Part shown: positions 47,201-57,900 of the stretch, piece by piece
Layout of the letters: every line of letters starts with the position of its first letter
Position numbering within the stretch: the first letter of the stretch is position 1
Origin: Bacillus siamensis KCTC 13613
GTDB taxonomy: Bacteria > Bacillota > Bacilli > Bacillales > Bacillaceae
Direction: 5' to 3'
NCBI RefSeq assembly: GCF_000262045.1
Contig: NZ_AJVF01000042.1
Location: 124,001 to 188,000 of the forward strand
DNA length: 64,000 nucleotides
Position numbers and translations under genes: made by a program
The notes under the pieces: model-generated
Seen by the model: the letters and a program-made list of their open reading frames with translations, nothing else
The model's database searches: none
Told to the model about the DNA's origin: nothing

Positions 47201-48977
47201 CAATACGTTCGAACAATCTGATCTGCCGCATATTGTCCTTATACCGAATGTCTGTGCAGCCCGCATAAGAGCAGTCTGCTTCTGTTCTAATGATTGCAGC
47301 CGTCTCACTTGGCAATCTCTCATTCTTGTTACAGAAGGTGATCACCTGAGTGCGAAAAGCCGGATTTTCAAGATGTGCCGTTTTCAGCATAGCCCCGAGA
47401 GCGGAAGACAATGCCGCTCCATCCTCAGCGGCACATACAAGCTGAATCAATGTATGTTCTTTCGGATGGTCTGTCAGTTCCCGTTTGAGCATACGAAATA
47501 TGCGCTCGGCATCTGCTTCAAACTGCTCATCTGCAGCCTCATGCTCCTTTTTTAGTTCTATCACTTCCGCTTCCGGGCAATATGTGCCGAGTTCATCGGT
47601 GAGACGGGGTCCTGCATCGGCAGCGATAATGAGATGACGGGTGTGTTTTTGCCCGTTCTGCACTGCCGTTTCCAGCGGCTGATCTTTCCAGGCGGGTTCA
47701 AAAAACAGAACCTCATCAGCAATGTCAGCTTCTGATGTATGCCGTTCTTCGGCCGAATCTTTCAGCACACAGCCCGCTTCATTGATAAGGTAATCCGCAA
47801 GGCGGCGGACAGATGAATATTCAAAAAGCAGTGTCGGATAAAACTGCTGCTGAAAAGTCTGCTCTAATATCTTTACAAGCTTCAGCAAATGCGCCGAGTC
47901 AAGCCCCATATCATAAAAGCCTTTCCGCACATCAATATCCTGTGCCGGACGATTGATCAACCTGGCGATTTCCGACTTTATGTAAGTCACCATGTTTTGT
48001 TCCGGCGTTTGTTGTTCAGACACGTCTTCTGCGGCCACATGATTTTCGGGCTCGCCACGGCCGCTTCTGTTCTGCTGAGGCGGCTTCTCTTTGTCTATCA
48101 GATGGGTAATCATATTCGCTTGTCTGACCCTTTTTACTGTCAGTTTCTCACATTCGGCCAATACGTTCCCTGCCCTGTCGTAAATCGTGAAGTCGGCCGA
48201 ATAAAAATCAGGTTCGCTATCTGATGCGCCGCTTTCAGTGCGGCTGTTTTTCGCAGAATAAGTGTAAACCGTTTTCGGAAACGGCTGATATATGCAAAAA
48301 CGATTGATCATAAAAGGAATATAAGGTGTGTCATTCTGTTTTTGGGCCGACAATGCAAAGGAAGAGCCGGCAAGGGTGGACGCATCTAAAAAAGCCGGAT
48401 GCGCCTTAAATTTCTCCCGGAATCCTTCAGCCAAATCACTCAGACTGAGCTCCATTAATTCTTCTTTATCCTGAAGCTGATAAACGGCCCCTTCATTTTT
48501 CATAAACTCGCCATGTTCAATATGGCTTCTTCTTGCAATTCCGTAAATGTCATGCATGTCCCATTTTCGGCTTGCGTTTTTCATGAATGCTTCAATATTC
48601 AGCTCTTTTGCCCGGGGCGTGTTTTTTTGCAAATAAAGCTGACATTCCATATTCTCATCCCGTTTTCCGCCAAGCGGTGTGCCGTTTTTTGCTTTTTCGC
48701 TTGTGATCTCAACTTTCCAGCTGTCACGCGCCGGCGTAAAGGTGACATACAGGTGTTTATCAAACTCTTCAGATGTTACAACAGGCTGCTTAAAAATAAT
48801 CTGTCTTAATTCTATAGGCCGTTCACCGAGATACCCGGCGGCGAGCCGATACAGCATATCTATTAAAGTCACGCCCGGGAGGACGCGGATTTGATGAACG
48901 CGATGATCCCGGACGATATAATTCGTATGGCTGATTTTCTGCAGGAACGTTTTGACTTGATCGGTAGCAACTGCCAA
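41259..48977 (-). CDS. difJ: trans-AT polyketide synthase: DH-ACP-KR-KS-KR-ACP-KS0
   Basis: Synthase of 2572 residues. Rough layout: DH 1–290 (DHRVHQIRVLPG, with Gln at the usual Gly; FLDASTL); ACP near 360 (GLDSAH); KR about 420–830 (TGGLGGLGF near 612; YAAAN intact); KS 855–1300 (Cys1048 in DTMCSSS, EAHGTGTS); KR about 1600–1920 (TGGSRGIGA near 1706, YAMAN); ACP near 2010 (GIDSIL); C-terminal KS about 2080–2500 with Cys2247 (DTACSSG) but Asn2382 in EVNGGGSP in place of the catalytic His of HGTGT, so a non-condensing KS0. The C-terminal tail ends LKRYEKKAETSTAPADSFWQ. The start is TTG (complement of 48975–48977), 7 nt after an SD made of the last sense codons of difI. Confidence 0.95.
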   Translation of the reverse strand: MAVATDQVKTFLQKISHTNYIVRDHRVHQIRVLPGVTLIDMLYRLAAGYLGERPIELRQIIFKQPVVTSEEFDKHLYVTFTPARDSWKVEITSEKAKNGTPLGGKRDENMECQLYLQKNTPRAKELNIEAFMKNASRKWDMHDIYGIARRSHIEHGEFMKNEGAVYQLQDKEELMELSLSDLAEGFREKFKAHPAFLDASTLAGSSFALSAQKQNDTPYIPFMINRFCIYQPFPKTVYTYSAKNSRTESGASDSEPDFYSADFTIYDRAGNVLAECEKLTVKRVRQANMITHLIDKEKPPQQNRSGRGEPENHVAAEDVSEQQTPEQNMVTYIKSEIARLINRPAQDIDVRKGFYDMGLDSAHLLKLVKILEQTFQQQFYPTLLFEYSSVRRLADYLINEAGCVLKDSAEERHTSEADIADEVLFFEPAWKDQPLETAVQNGQKHTRHLIIAADAGPRLTDELGTYCPEAEVIELKKEHEAADEQFEADAERIFRMLKRELTDHPKEHTLIQLVCAAEDGAALSSALGAMLKTAHLENPAFRTQVITFCNKNERLPSETAAIIRTEADCSYAGCTDIRYKDNMRQIRLFERIEKPDGQTQSPWKQNGVYVITGGLGGLGFLLARHLAEKEKVKLALIGRSPEQSEKISRLKALGAEVLYVQADIGSKAETERAFAQITETFGRLTGIFHCAGVLKDQFIIQKDSSDLKQVFLPKISGLIHADEASRHEPLEFFAVFSSFSALAGNAGQTDYAAANAFMDEYMKYRDCKAEKGERTGASMTINWPLWEDGGMQVDSLMKEIMNDATGTSPIPAGEGMASLEYMLRLGKLQSVILYGKEPAVTESMARLVPMADKNRSSLSHAAVKRRSRKQERHTEEHDIAVIGLAGRYPQAGSIDEFYQNLRSGKDCITTMPKDRWKGYPFSYEADQFYRYGGFLDRIDCFDPLFFNLTPRQAEMMDPQARLFLETAWEACEDAGFSQDRTARGPSSQKRKRVGVFAGVFWSHYELFGAEITQRGTPLSMGVTPASVPNIVSHCLNFTGPSMAVDTMCSSSLTSIHLACESIKRGECEFAIAGGVNAVTHPHKYAFLANAGFLSSEGVCKSFAAGGDGYVPGEGVGAVLLTTVQEAERRGCPIYGVIKGSALNHVGKTSGLTVPDPASQAEVITDSFQSAGVDPETLSYIEAHGTGTSLGDPIEIEGLSRAFRKWTNKKRFCAIGSAKSNIGHLEGAAGIAGLTKVLLQLKHGEIFPSLHADTLNPHIPFSDTPFYVADRLVEWERPLHPDQPRRAGLSSFGASGSNAHFVIEEYLPPQAEKKSVSIREDEPVLFLLSAKNEERLLEYVKRYDRFLREKEVNLKDLAYTLQAGREAMPERLAFIVTSVCGLQAKLKDVLERKTEIEGCFRGRAHDDMSSSGMAEFLKNKQYSRLLTEWTKGAAVDWSRLYEGEKPKRVSLPVYPFAKERYWVPVPADIRKQTDEPAENQKIILQKEWKQQDPAESEALSGTVMILATDKTRRLADALFKGNGHIETICFIHQAKDGADYYAAASGRNLYGRVRESLKNKQILGVIDITAYDAEYERQEEIEHGKLAFLQQALESFRHRGAVFSQVTHRLQPFKESKPLMQGAKTAGLYRMLGAEYTNIHSFTIDSDCAIEHTEELSRQIETEFLQPRAKSGSECCYRLNRRYVPFLKQGMNVSAAPELSYSSDDVLLITGGSRGIGAIAAEHAVSCGCRKLVIMGREPLPDSSKWADMKNDGILPEKAERMQRLAERGAEIRYYSVSLTDQKGLRKMTDSIRGTMGPITGVFHCAGAMGEHPAFYNKTETEIESVCAPKVTGLRSLYEAVQNEPLSFFILFSSVSGQIPSLAAGQSDYAMANSFMDSFANHQAGKGNVFVKAVQWPVWKETGMAEGLPETPAYQKSGLSRLSAEDGLKFLDYIILNGQSCGIPCVPEDSEADFGDLLKVKKSEAPVKKSISSDQKVKDTIRQWVRTVFSEELKMTDEQIKDDMPFDEYGIDSILFAELVQSLQKRISIKLTPSFMLQYQTITEMVDYFAVHHKADFVTKENGFVQDMDVQPDVTAAAEERTSMKPKADTEDDIAVVGMSCRFPGAGGTDAFWELLMKGNTAIRPVPASRWHATAHTKDYAGWTDDIDMFDAGFFGISEKDAAIMDPQARIILEEAVHSVYDAGYGQKDLSGRKVGVYIGGRAQPSAGMEHILQAPNPILGAGQNYLAANISRFFNVTGPSLVVDTACSSGLIGLSFAKDALLAGRIDAALVGSVSLLLSPSAHRLFGARHILNENGVFHIFDRESAGEVLGEGAGAVFIKRLSDAVRDGDRIYGVIKAVSVNNDGRTLGPGSPNIRAQRDVIQTALNMAEKSPEDIGYIEVNGGGSPIVDSVEIKALSDVYQLDRKTLLPCRIGSVKPNVGHLLLSSGLAGFIRCVLSVYHKRIPPFLSAREPFEHYDFEASRIHFNREPVDWHSEKKPRVAAQSSFPDGGTNAHILVEEYRGERQREHHRAPQPPEFRKKHYPFLGGWNSTENEAEKTSNEKTDIVDLLKRYEKKAETSTAPADSFWQVTT

Positions 48978-48981
48978 TCTA

Positions 48982-51900
48982 TCACACCTCGCTTATTTCA
49001 AACATTGCTTCTGTGCCCGCCTCATTTTCTTCCGCTTCAGGCAACTGTGCTTTTTCAGGCCAATACCGCTGTTTTCGGTATACTGTCTGGCCGCCTTTCG
49101 GTTCCATGGCCGCTTTTCGTTCTTTCGGAATTCCTTCATTGCTAACAATAATATGAGCGTTATTCCCGCCCAAACCGAACGCGCTGACCCCGGCCCTGAG
49201 TATCTCTTTTTTTCCGTTCCACCGCTTCAGCTCAAGCACAGGATAAAGCGGCGAATCATTAAATTGAAAGCGGGGGTTCGGTTTATGGCAATGCAAAGTC
49301 GGCGGCAGTTCTTCATTGGCAATCGCCAGCAAAACTTTGATGATTCCCGCCGCGCCCGCCGCACTCAGCAAGTGGCCGATATTGCTTTTGACGCTTCCTA
49401 CACCGCAAAATTGTTTTTCATCGGAATAAGCAGACAAGACATTGGTTAATCCTTTTAATTCAATCGGGTCGCCGATCAACGTACCGGTTCCGTGCGTCTC
49501 TACGTATGTCATGGTGTCCGGATCGATTTCCGCTGATTGAACCGCCTGCTCAATCAAGTCCTGCTGTGCCCGGGGATTCGGCGTCGTCACGCCCATTGTG
49601 CTGCCGTCATTATTTATCGCAGAGCCGTCAATAACGCCGTATATTTTATCTTCGTCTTCTATCGCTTTTTCGAGCGGCTTCAGCATCAGCACACCGCAGC
49701 CCTCTCCGATTCCTGTTCCGTCCGCATCGGCATCGAAAGATTTTGAACGGCCATTTGGCGATAAGATTCTCGCCGCGCTCATGGTGAGAAAAGGTTTTTC
49801 ATCAAGCAAAATGTCAACTCCGCCCGCAAAGGCCGCCTCCGCTTCTCCATTTTGAATAGCCTGCACGGCCAAATGAATTGCCGTGAGCGAACTGGAGCAG
49901 GCCGTATCTACGACCAGGTTGGGCCCTGTAAAGTTATAAATGTGCGCCATATGTGCGGTAATAAAATTTTGCCCCGCCCCAATAATCGCGTCTTTTTGCA
50001 AATATTGAAATTTCTGATGAAACGCACCTGCCCTTGCACCGGCAAAAACGCCGATACGGCGGCCCCAGAGATCCTCTTTTTTATAACCGGCATCAGCCAA
50101 AGCTTCCGCGCTCACTTCGAGCCACTGCCTTTGCAGCGGGTCTATCATCGGTGCCAGCGTTTCTGAAATATTAAAATACCCCGGGTCAAATTGATCAATA
50201 TCGTGAATAAAACCGCCCCATTTACTGATGCTTTTTCCTTCTTGATATTCACCCGGCTGATAGTGTTCCCCGGCGTTCCATCTGTCCGGCGGAACTTCAG
50301 TGACGGCATCCGTTCCGCTGCGGAGATTCTTCCAAAATTCTTTTATATCCCCCGCTTTCGGAAAATGACAGGCCATGCCGATGATCGCAACCTTTCCCCG
50401 TTTCCCGGGCTTATCTGCCGTTTTTTTGCTCCGTTTCGGCGTCTTCTGCAAAGGGAACTTCTCCGCGGGAACCGCTGCATCTGCCGAAAAAGCTTCCGGA
50501 CAATGTGCGGCTAAATAATCCGCGAGCTGTTCTATAGTAGGGTGTTCCAGAAGGACAGTCGGATCAATTGAAACAGACGGCAGTTTTTGATCAATCTTTG
50601 TCAGCACTTGCGCCAGAAAGATAGAATCCATTCCGTATTCCTGAAAAGGCACATCGATATCCATATGCGTTTCATCGATACTCAGCTCTTTTGCCAAAAG
50701 CGACTTCAGCCAAGATTGAATGTCAATCCGGTTATGTTCCCGTTTTTTTGTTTCAGGAGGTTTGGCAGCTGTTCTCATTCCTTTATGGGCGGCTGACTTG
50801 GCGTTTTCCAGCACTTTGATGTCCCAATCATGTTTCACTTGTGCCGGCAGCACGACAGCTCCGGGTCTTTCTCTTAAAATGTAATCAAGCATCTTGAGAC
50901 CTTCCGCGTCAGAGTGCCGCAGCAATCCCGTTTGCTGATACATCCCGCTTTTTGTATCCCTGCTCATGCCCGTCTCATCCCATGCCGGCCATTGTATGCT
51001 AATAATGCCGCTCTCATTGTTTTCTGCAAAATAGTCCATATAAGAATTTGCCATCGCATAATCGCTCTGACCCGCCGCAAGAATCGGGACGGCTGCCGAG
51101 ACAGATGAAAACAAGACGAAAAATGCCGGCGCATCATCCTTTACACTCTCATACAGACCGTGGAGGCCGTCTGCTTTCGGGGCGAGCACCCGCGCGATAC
51201 TGTCTTTGGATTTGCGGAGAAAAGCAGGGTTTTCACGGTCCGCAATTCCCGCGCAATGCAGAATGCCTCCGATAGGTCCGAGCGTTGAGGTTACCTCTTT
51301 TATAAGCCGTCCGACGGCCTGCTTATCCGTCAGATCAACTGCTGAGACGCACACTTTTACGCCTTGTGATTCCAGCTGCCGGATAAGCTGTATTTTTTCC
51401 GAAACAACAGGGTCTGTTTGCTCAAGATCCCACTCGGTTTTCGGCGGCAGCTCCTTTCTGCCTGTCAGAAGCAGTTTCTTCACACCGTATGCGGAAACGA
51501 AATGCTTGGCGCATAAAGCGCCGAGTCCGCGCGTTCCTCCGGTTATCATCAGGACGGCGTCTTTTGGAAACACAGTCCGGTCTGTTTGCACGGCTCCTGG
51601 TTCAATCTGATCAGTCTGCCGAAGAACATAGCTGAAGCGCATGCCGTTCCTGTAGCAAACAGCAGACTCCGTTAAATCTGATTCAATTTCTTTTTTAATA
51701 AAAGCGGCTGTCTGCTCCAGCGGCTCTTCAGGATCAATATCGGCGTGACAGGTGAGAATATGGCTGTATTCATGCCGCAGCATGCGATAAAGCCCCGCTT
51801 TTTCAATACCATGCATAGCGGCAGCCTTATTTTTGAAAGATTCAAGCCCTTTTGTAAGATAAAGCATTTTCATGTTTTCTTGTCCGCGGCCGTATTCAAT

Positions 51901-54900
51901 CAGCTGCTGCAGCGATGCCGCCCAGCTGACGTCCTGACGCTTTTGTCGGGAGCCGCAGCCGGTGAAGTCAATAAACCCGGAATAGATGGCCGCATTCGGA
52001 TCCTGTAAGAAAGAGATGAGCTGATTTTCCTGCACAATGTCAGCATCATTCAGCTGTTTTTTCACCTCGGCGGCAAAGTCTTTTGTATCCTCAGAGACGA
52101 TGAGCGCTAATTTGCTGAACGGCTCGGATGAAGACACTGCCTCGCAAGGCTCCCATGTTTTCTGCAATAATACTGTTTTTTGATTCGAAAGCGGCAGCCG
52201 CTCCTGTTTCGGCACCCAATAACGGTCTGCTCTGAACGGATAGGAGGGCAGGCTGATGCGGCGCGGCTTACTGTCCGTATACAGCTGCTCCCAATCCGTG
52301 TCAAATCCGTTTGCCCAGAGCCGCAGCACTTTCTTGTATTTCTTTTTCTCAATCCAGGCGCTGACGAGGTCAGCAGCGTCTTCATCGTCTGAGAACATGG
52401 AGATCGTGTTATTCTCGCGTTTTTTACGGCCGCTGATGATATCTTCGCTGTTTTTTCCCATCAGAAATGCGTTCAGTTTTTCAGTCAGTTCCTCTGCGGA
52501 GTCTGCAATGATTCCCAGCCTCGATTCCATCGCGTCCCGTCCGGTCTGCAGTGTGTATGCGGCATCTGCAAGATCGATATGGCGGGATGATCCGTTTTTG
52601 ATAAAATCGCGAAGGAGACGCGCTCTTTCTTTCAGCCGCTCTTCATTTTTAGCCGACAAAACAAAAAGAGATGACGCTTTCTCACGGGTTTCCGGCTGTT
52701 CCGTTTCACTTTTGCCCATGTATTCTTCAATAACGATATGCGCATTGACACCTCCGAAACCGAATGAGCTTACACCCGCCCGGCGGGGCAGGACCCGGCC
52801 GTTTTCATCACGCAGCGCTTCCCATTCCTTTGTTTCTGTCACAACGTAAAACGGGCTGTCCTTCAATTTGATATGGGGATTGATGTTCTCGCAATGCAGA
52901 CTTTTAGCGAGCGTCCGATGTTTCAGCTGCATCAATACTTTGATAACGCCCGCAATGCCTGCTGCGAGCTCCAAATGTCCGATATTTGTCTTCACTGAGC
53001 CTATCCCGCAATACCCGCCCGGAGCCCCGTCTGTTTGGAAAGCTTTTTTCAATGCATTGATTTCAATCGGATCTCCGAGTGCCGTTCCAGTTCCGTGCGC
53101 TTCTATATAAGTGATCGTTGACGGGTGAATACCGGCTTTTTGATAAGCGCTTTTCAGCACATCCGTCTGAGCCTGCGGGTTCGGCGCGGTAAGTGACGCT
53201 GAGCGTCCGCCATGATTTTCCGCTGTACCGCGGATGAGGCCGTAGATGTGATCCCTGTCATGCTCAGCCTCTGAAAGCTTTTTCAAGACAATCATGCCAG
53301 CACCCTCTCCTCTGACATAACCGTCAGCCTGATCAGAAAATGTTTTGCAGCGCCCGTCTTCACTGAGCATGCCTGCTTTTTGAAAACCGATATGCCCTTC
53401 AGGCGTGATGATCGTGTTGACGCCCCCTGCGACCGCCATATCACAATCTCCCGTTTCAATGGCTTTTACCGCGCGGTGAATGGCGACTAAAGAGCTTGAA
53501 CAAGCGGTTTCTATCGGCTCGCTCGGCCCGTGAATATCAAGAAAATAACTCATCCGGTTCGGCCCGACGGACGGCACGATTCCGGTCATCGTATACCCCT
53601 CGACAGGAAGACCCGCCTTATTGATTAAGGTTTGATATCCGCTTCCCAATGTGCCGGTGAAAATGCCGGTTTTTGTTCCGGCAATCCGTTTTGCTGAGTA
53701 CCCCGCGTCTTCAATGGCTTTCCACACATACATCATTAATAGACGCTGCTGAGGATCCATCATTTCAGCTTCTTTCGGAGATATCCCGAAAAACAGCGGG
53801 TCAAACCCGGCGATTCCATCTATAAAACCGCCCCATTTAATTGACGTTTTATTTGCATCCGCTGCCGGATCGCCGTCATATTCACGCCAATCCCAGCGAT
53901 CTCGGGGAATTTCTGTGATGCAATGCTCTCCTTTTGATAAACGTGTCCAGAATTCATCTATGTCTTTCGCTTGCGGAAAAATACCGCTGATTCCGATAAT
54001 GGCTATCGGTTCGGCTTTTTCTTCTGATTTTCCTTTTACGGATACGGGGGTTTCCCGCTTGACATGAACGGCCGCCGGAGCTTCAGCTTTTCTTTTTCCG
54101 GCTTTTGGGGCGGTTTTTAAACTCTCTCTTTCTAAGCCGCTGAATGCTTCTTTCCATTCAGATATCAAATGGCCGCTCAGTTTGCGCAATGTCGGAAATT
54201 CAAAGAAGATAGTCGGGCTGAGCTCAAGCTGGTAAGACCGATTTAATAGATTTGTAAATTCAGTGAAGATGATCGAATCAAATCCGTATTCCGTCAGTTC
54301 GCTGTCAGCCTCAATATCTTTAATGCTTACCTTTAAAAGATCTGATACATGCCGCTTTAGTTTCTCTTGAACCCGATCTTTCAGATCTCTTGCATCTGTC
54401 TCTGCCGCAGCTTGTCCGGCGGCGCTTTGTTCTTCGTCCAGATCGAAAATATGGCTGCGAATCTGTTTTTCGTCGCCCTCCGCCACCATGACCTGGTGTT
54501 CTCCGGAGGCAAAAGCGGCATAAAGCGCTTGGATGCCTGAAGCCGATCGCATGGCTTTCATTCCAGTCTGTTCATACATCAGCCGTTCTGTCTCTTTGTC
54601 CACGCGCATACCGCCTTCTTCCCAAAGCGGCCAGTTGACGGACAGAGTCTGCCCGCTCCGCTTGTTGTCCCGCACGAGACGGTTTCGGCGGGCTGCATAA
54701 ACATCCATAAATGCGTTGGCTGCCGCATAACCGGCCTGCCCCGGATTTCCCATTCCTCCCGCCAAGGAAGAAAACAGAATGAAAAAGTCCAGCCGCACAT
54801 CTTTCGCTGCTTCATCAAGATTGATAAGCCCTTTCACTTTCGGCGCCATGACGGTCTTCCGTTCGTTTTCTGTCTGGTTCAGAATGTAGTTGTCAGCGAT

Positions 54901-57900
54901 CACGCCGGCGCCGTGAATGATCCCGTCGAGTGTTCCGTGCTCCTCCTGTATGCCGCGGACGAGGGCGATGACCGCCGCCCTGTCTGTCACGTCAACCGGT
55001 TGATACAATACGCGGGCACCCGACGCTTCCAAGCGCCGTAAGCGGGCGGAGCGGTCTTCATCAAGCGCTTCCGTCCTTCCCGTTAATACGAGGACGGCGT
55101 TTTTGACGCGGGAGGCTATTTCTTCAGCGAAAATCAGTCCGATGCCGCCCGCTCCCCCGGTGAGGAGGTAAACCCCTTCGTCTTTCCACGGAACGGTACC
55201 GCTTTGAGAGGCCGGCAGATGACGCCAGTTTCTGACGAGACGTTTGCCGTCTTCATAACGGATTTCCGCTTGTTCAGGATGCACCCGGTTTTCTTTCAGT
55301 TTGGCAAGAAGCGATGATGCTGACTCGTCCGGATCGGCTTGGATGACTTGGCCGTACAGCTTTGGATGTTCAAGGTGAGCCGTTTTCAGAAAAGCGGCCA
55401 GCCCCGCCAATACATTGTCTTCCCCCCTGTCGGGGACAAGAAGCTGGATCAGCGTTTTTTTCTTCTGTTTTTCTTTGATAAGACGGGTGACGATCGCTGA
55501 CAGCTCCGCCGCGCAGGCGTCATAACGGTCCTCAAGCGGACCTTTTCCGTCAGCCGCACATACGGCGCCGCTGATGTCCTCCGCATTCATTCCGCAATAC
55601 AGCGTCACGTATCTGAAAGACTCTTCTTGTCCGCCTTCACCCGGCGGTGATTCCTGCCACTTTGGCTGAAGCAAGAGCGGTTTTTCCCCCGTTTCCTCTT
55701 CCAGAAAACGGGCGGTGAGTCCCGTCAATCGGACACATACCGCGCCGTTTTCATCACACAGCTCAATATGATAGGCGCCGTCCGCTGAGGAAAGCACCGC
55801 CCACATCATCTCACGGCACGCAGAAAACACCTGCATATCCTGCAGGGCAAACGGCAGAAACGGCCGTCCGGACGCGGAACCGTCTGAGAGCACGAGACCG
55901 ATAGAAGCCTGAAGGGCGGCGTCCAGCATGCTCGGATGCAGGATGAACGGCTCCTTTTCTTCACGGGCGGACGGCGGAAGAGTGAGCTTCGCGAGCACTT
56001 CTCCGCTCCCGGCATAGACGGCGTCAAGCGCCTGATGAGACGGTCCGTAGGTGATGCCGAGGCTGTCGAATGCTTCATAGCACTCAGCCTTTGACATGCG
56101 CCGGCCGCCGCAGCGCGCCTGAACCGCTTCCACATTGAGTACAGGAGCACGCTCCGTCTCTTCGAGCACGGCCTTTCCCTGGAAAAAGACAAGCGGCTCT
56201 TCCCCTTCGGCATACGCTTCAAAAGCGATGTCTCCGTTTTCTTCCGGCTGAAGCTTTACATGAAGCGTCACTCCTTCAGAAAGCGCCGTCACCGGACGGA
56301 GCCAAACAATCTGTTTGAGCCGGACACCCGCTTTCCCGTCCGGCAAGTCTTCAGCGGCAAGCGTAACGGCGGCCCGGGCCATTTCTAAAGCAGCCGCGCC
56401 CGGAAGCACCGGTTTTCCATTGACGATATGATCGGCAAAAAACGGTTCACGCCCTGAAAAAACAGAAGTAAAGCGCTGGGCGGTAAAGGTCGATGTATTC
56501 GCATGGAGCAGCGGGTGAAGTCTGGCTGCTTTCTCACTTTCCGCTGAGCCTGTTTTGTCAAGTGACACATCAGCTTTTGTGACCCAATATCGGTCTTTGG
56601 CAAAAGGGTAAGCCGGGAGACTGATGCGGCCCGGGTTGCGCTGATAAAGAGCTGACCAATCAACGTCAAGTCCTTTAACCCAAAGGTCAAGCAGCTTTCC
56701 GTATTTCCCTTTTTTCAGCCAGGCATTTATGGTAAGCGCCATATCTTCATCAGAAGTGAGCGAAGCCGCCAATGAATGATGTTTGGCTGTCCTGCCCCGC
56801 CAGATATGAGCATGTTCGATATTATGATCGTTTGAGAAACTCATAAGCTTCATTTTCAGCTCTTCTATCGACTCGGCCGTAAATGCAAGCCGCTCAGCCA
56901 TCGGTTCTCTTCCCGCCTGAAGCGTGTAAGCGATCTTGGCCAAATCTCCGTCAGAACGTTTTTTTCTTATGACATCATCCAGAAGCTGGCGGGCGCGCTC
57001 TGTCAATTGCTGCTCATTTCGCGCTGATAAAATAATAACAGCCGGTTTTTGCGGAGAAACAGACGCGTTTTCCATTGGTTTCAGGCTGTCAGACGGCACA
57101 TATTCCTGAATGATGACATGTGCGTTTGAACCTCCTGCTCCAAACGAGGAAATGCCGGCAATTCTCGGGTATTCCTTCATTTCACCCGTGATATTCAAGA
57201 CAGGTCGTTTCCATTCCGTTTCTTTTTGCTGTACGAAAAACGGAGTGTGCTCAAACTCAATATTCGGATTCAATTCCGCCGCATGCAATGAAGGGGCAAT
57301 CCTCTTATGTTTCAATTGCAAAAGCAGTTTGGTGATCCCCGCAATCCCGGCAGCGCTTTCTAAATGTCCGATATTTGATTTAATTGAACCGATGGAACAA
57401 AACTGCCTGTCTTCTGTTGTCAGGCGAAAAGCTTTTGTTAACCCGTCGATTTCAATCGGATCACCGAGCGCAGTGCCCGTTCCGTGGGCTTCCAAGTAAC
57501 TGACCGTTCTCGGGTGAATGTCTGTCCGTTTCAACGTCTCTGCGATCAGATCAAACTGCGCTTTCGGATTCGGCACCATATAAGCGTTTGTCCTGCCTGC
57601 TGCGTTCAGCATGCTTCCTTTGATAACGCCGTAAATATGATCGCCGTCTTTCTCCGCTTGAGCAAGCGGCTTTAACACAATCGCCCCTACTCCTTCACCG
57701 TCAACAAAACCGTCCGCCCTGTCTCCGAAAGATTTGCATTTATCACCGGGAGACAGCATTGAAAAAGCGGACAGCCGCTCATAGTGGGCCGGATCAACGA
57801 TAAGATTGACTCCGCCGGCAATCGCTGTTTCACTCATTCCGCTCCGCAGGCTTTCTGCGGCGAGATGGACAGCTGTTAAAGAAGAAGAGCATGCTGTATC

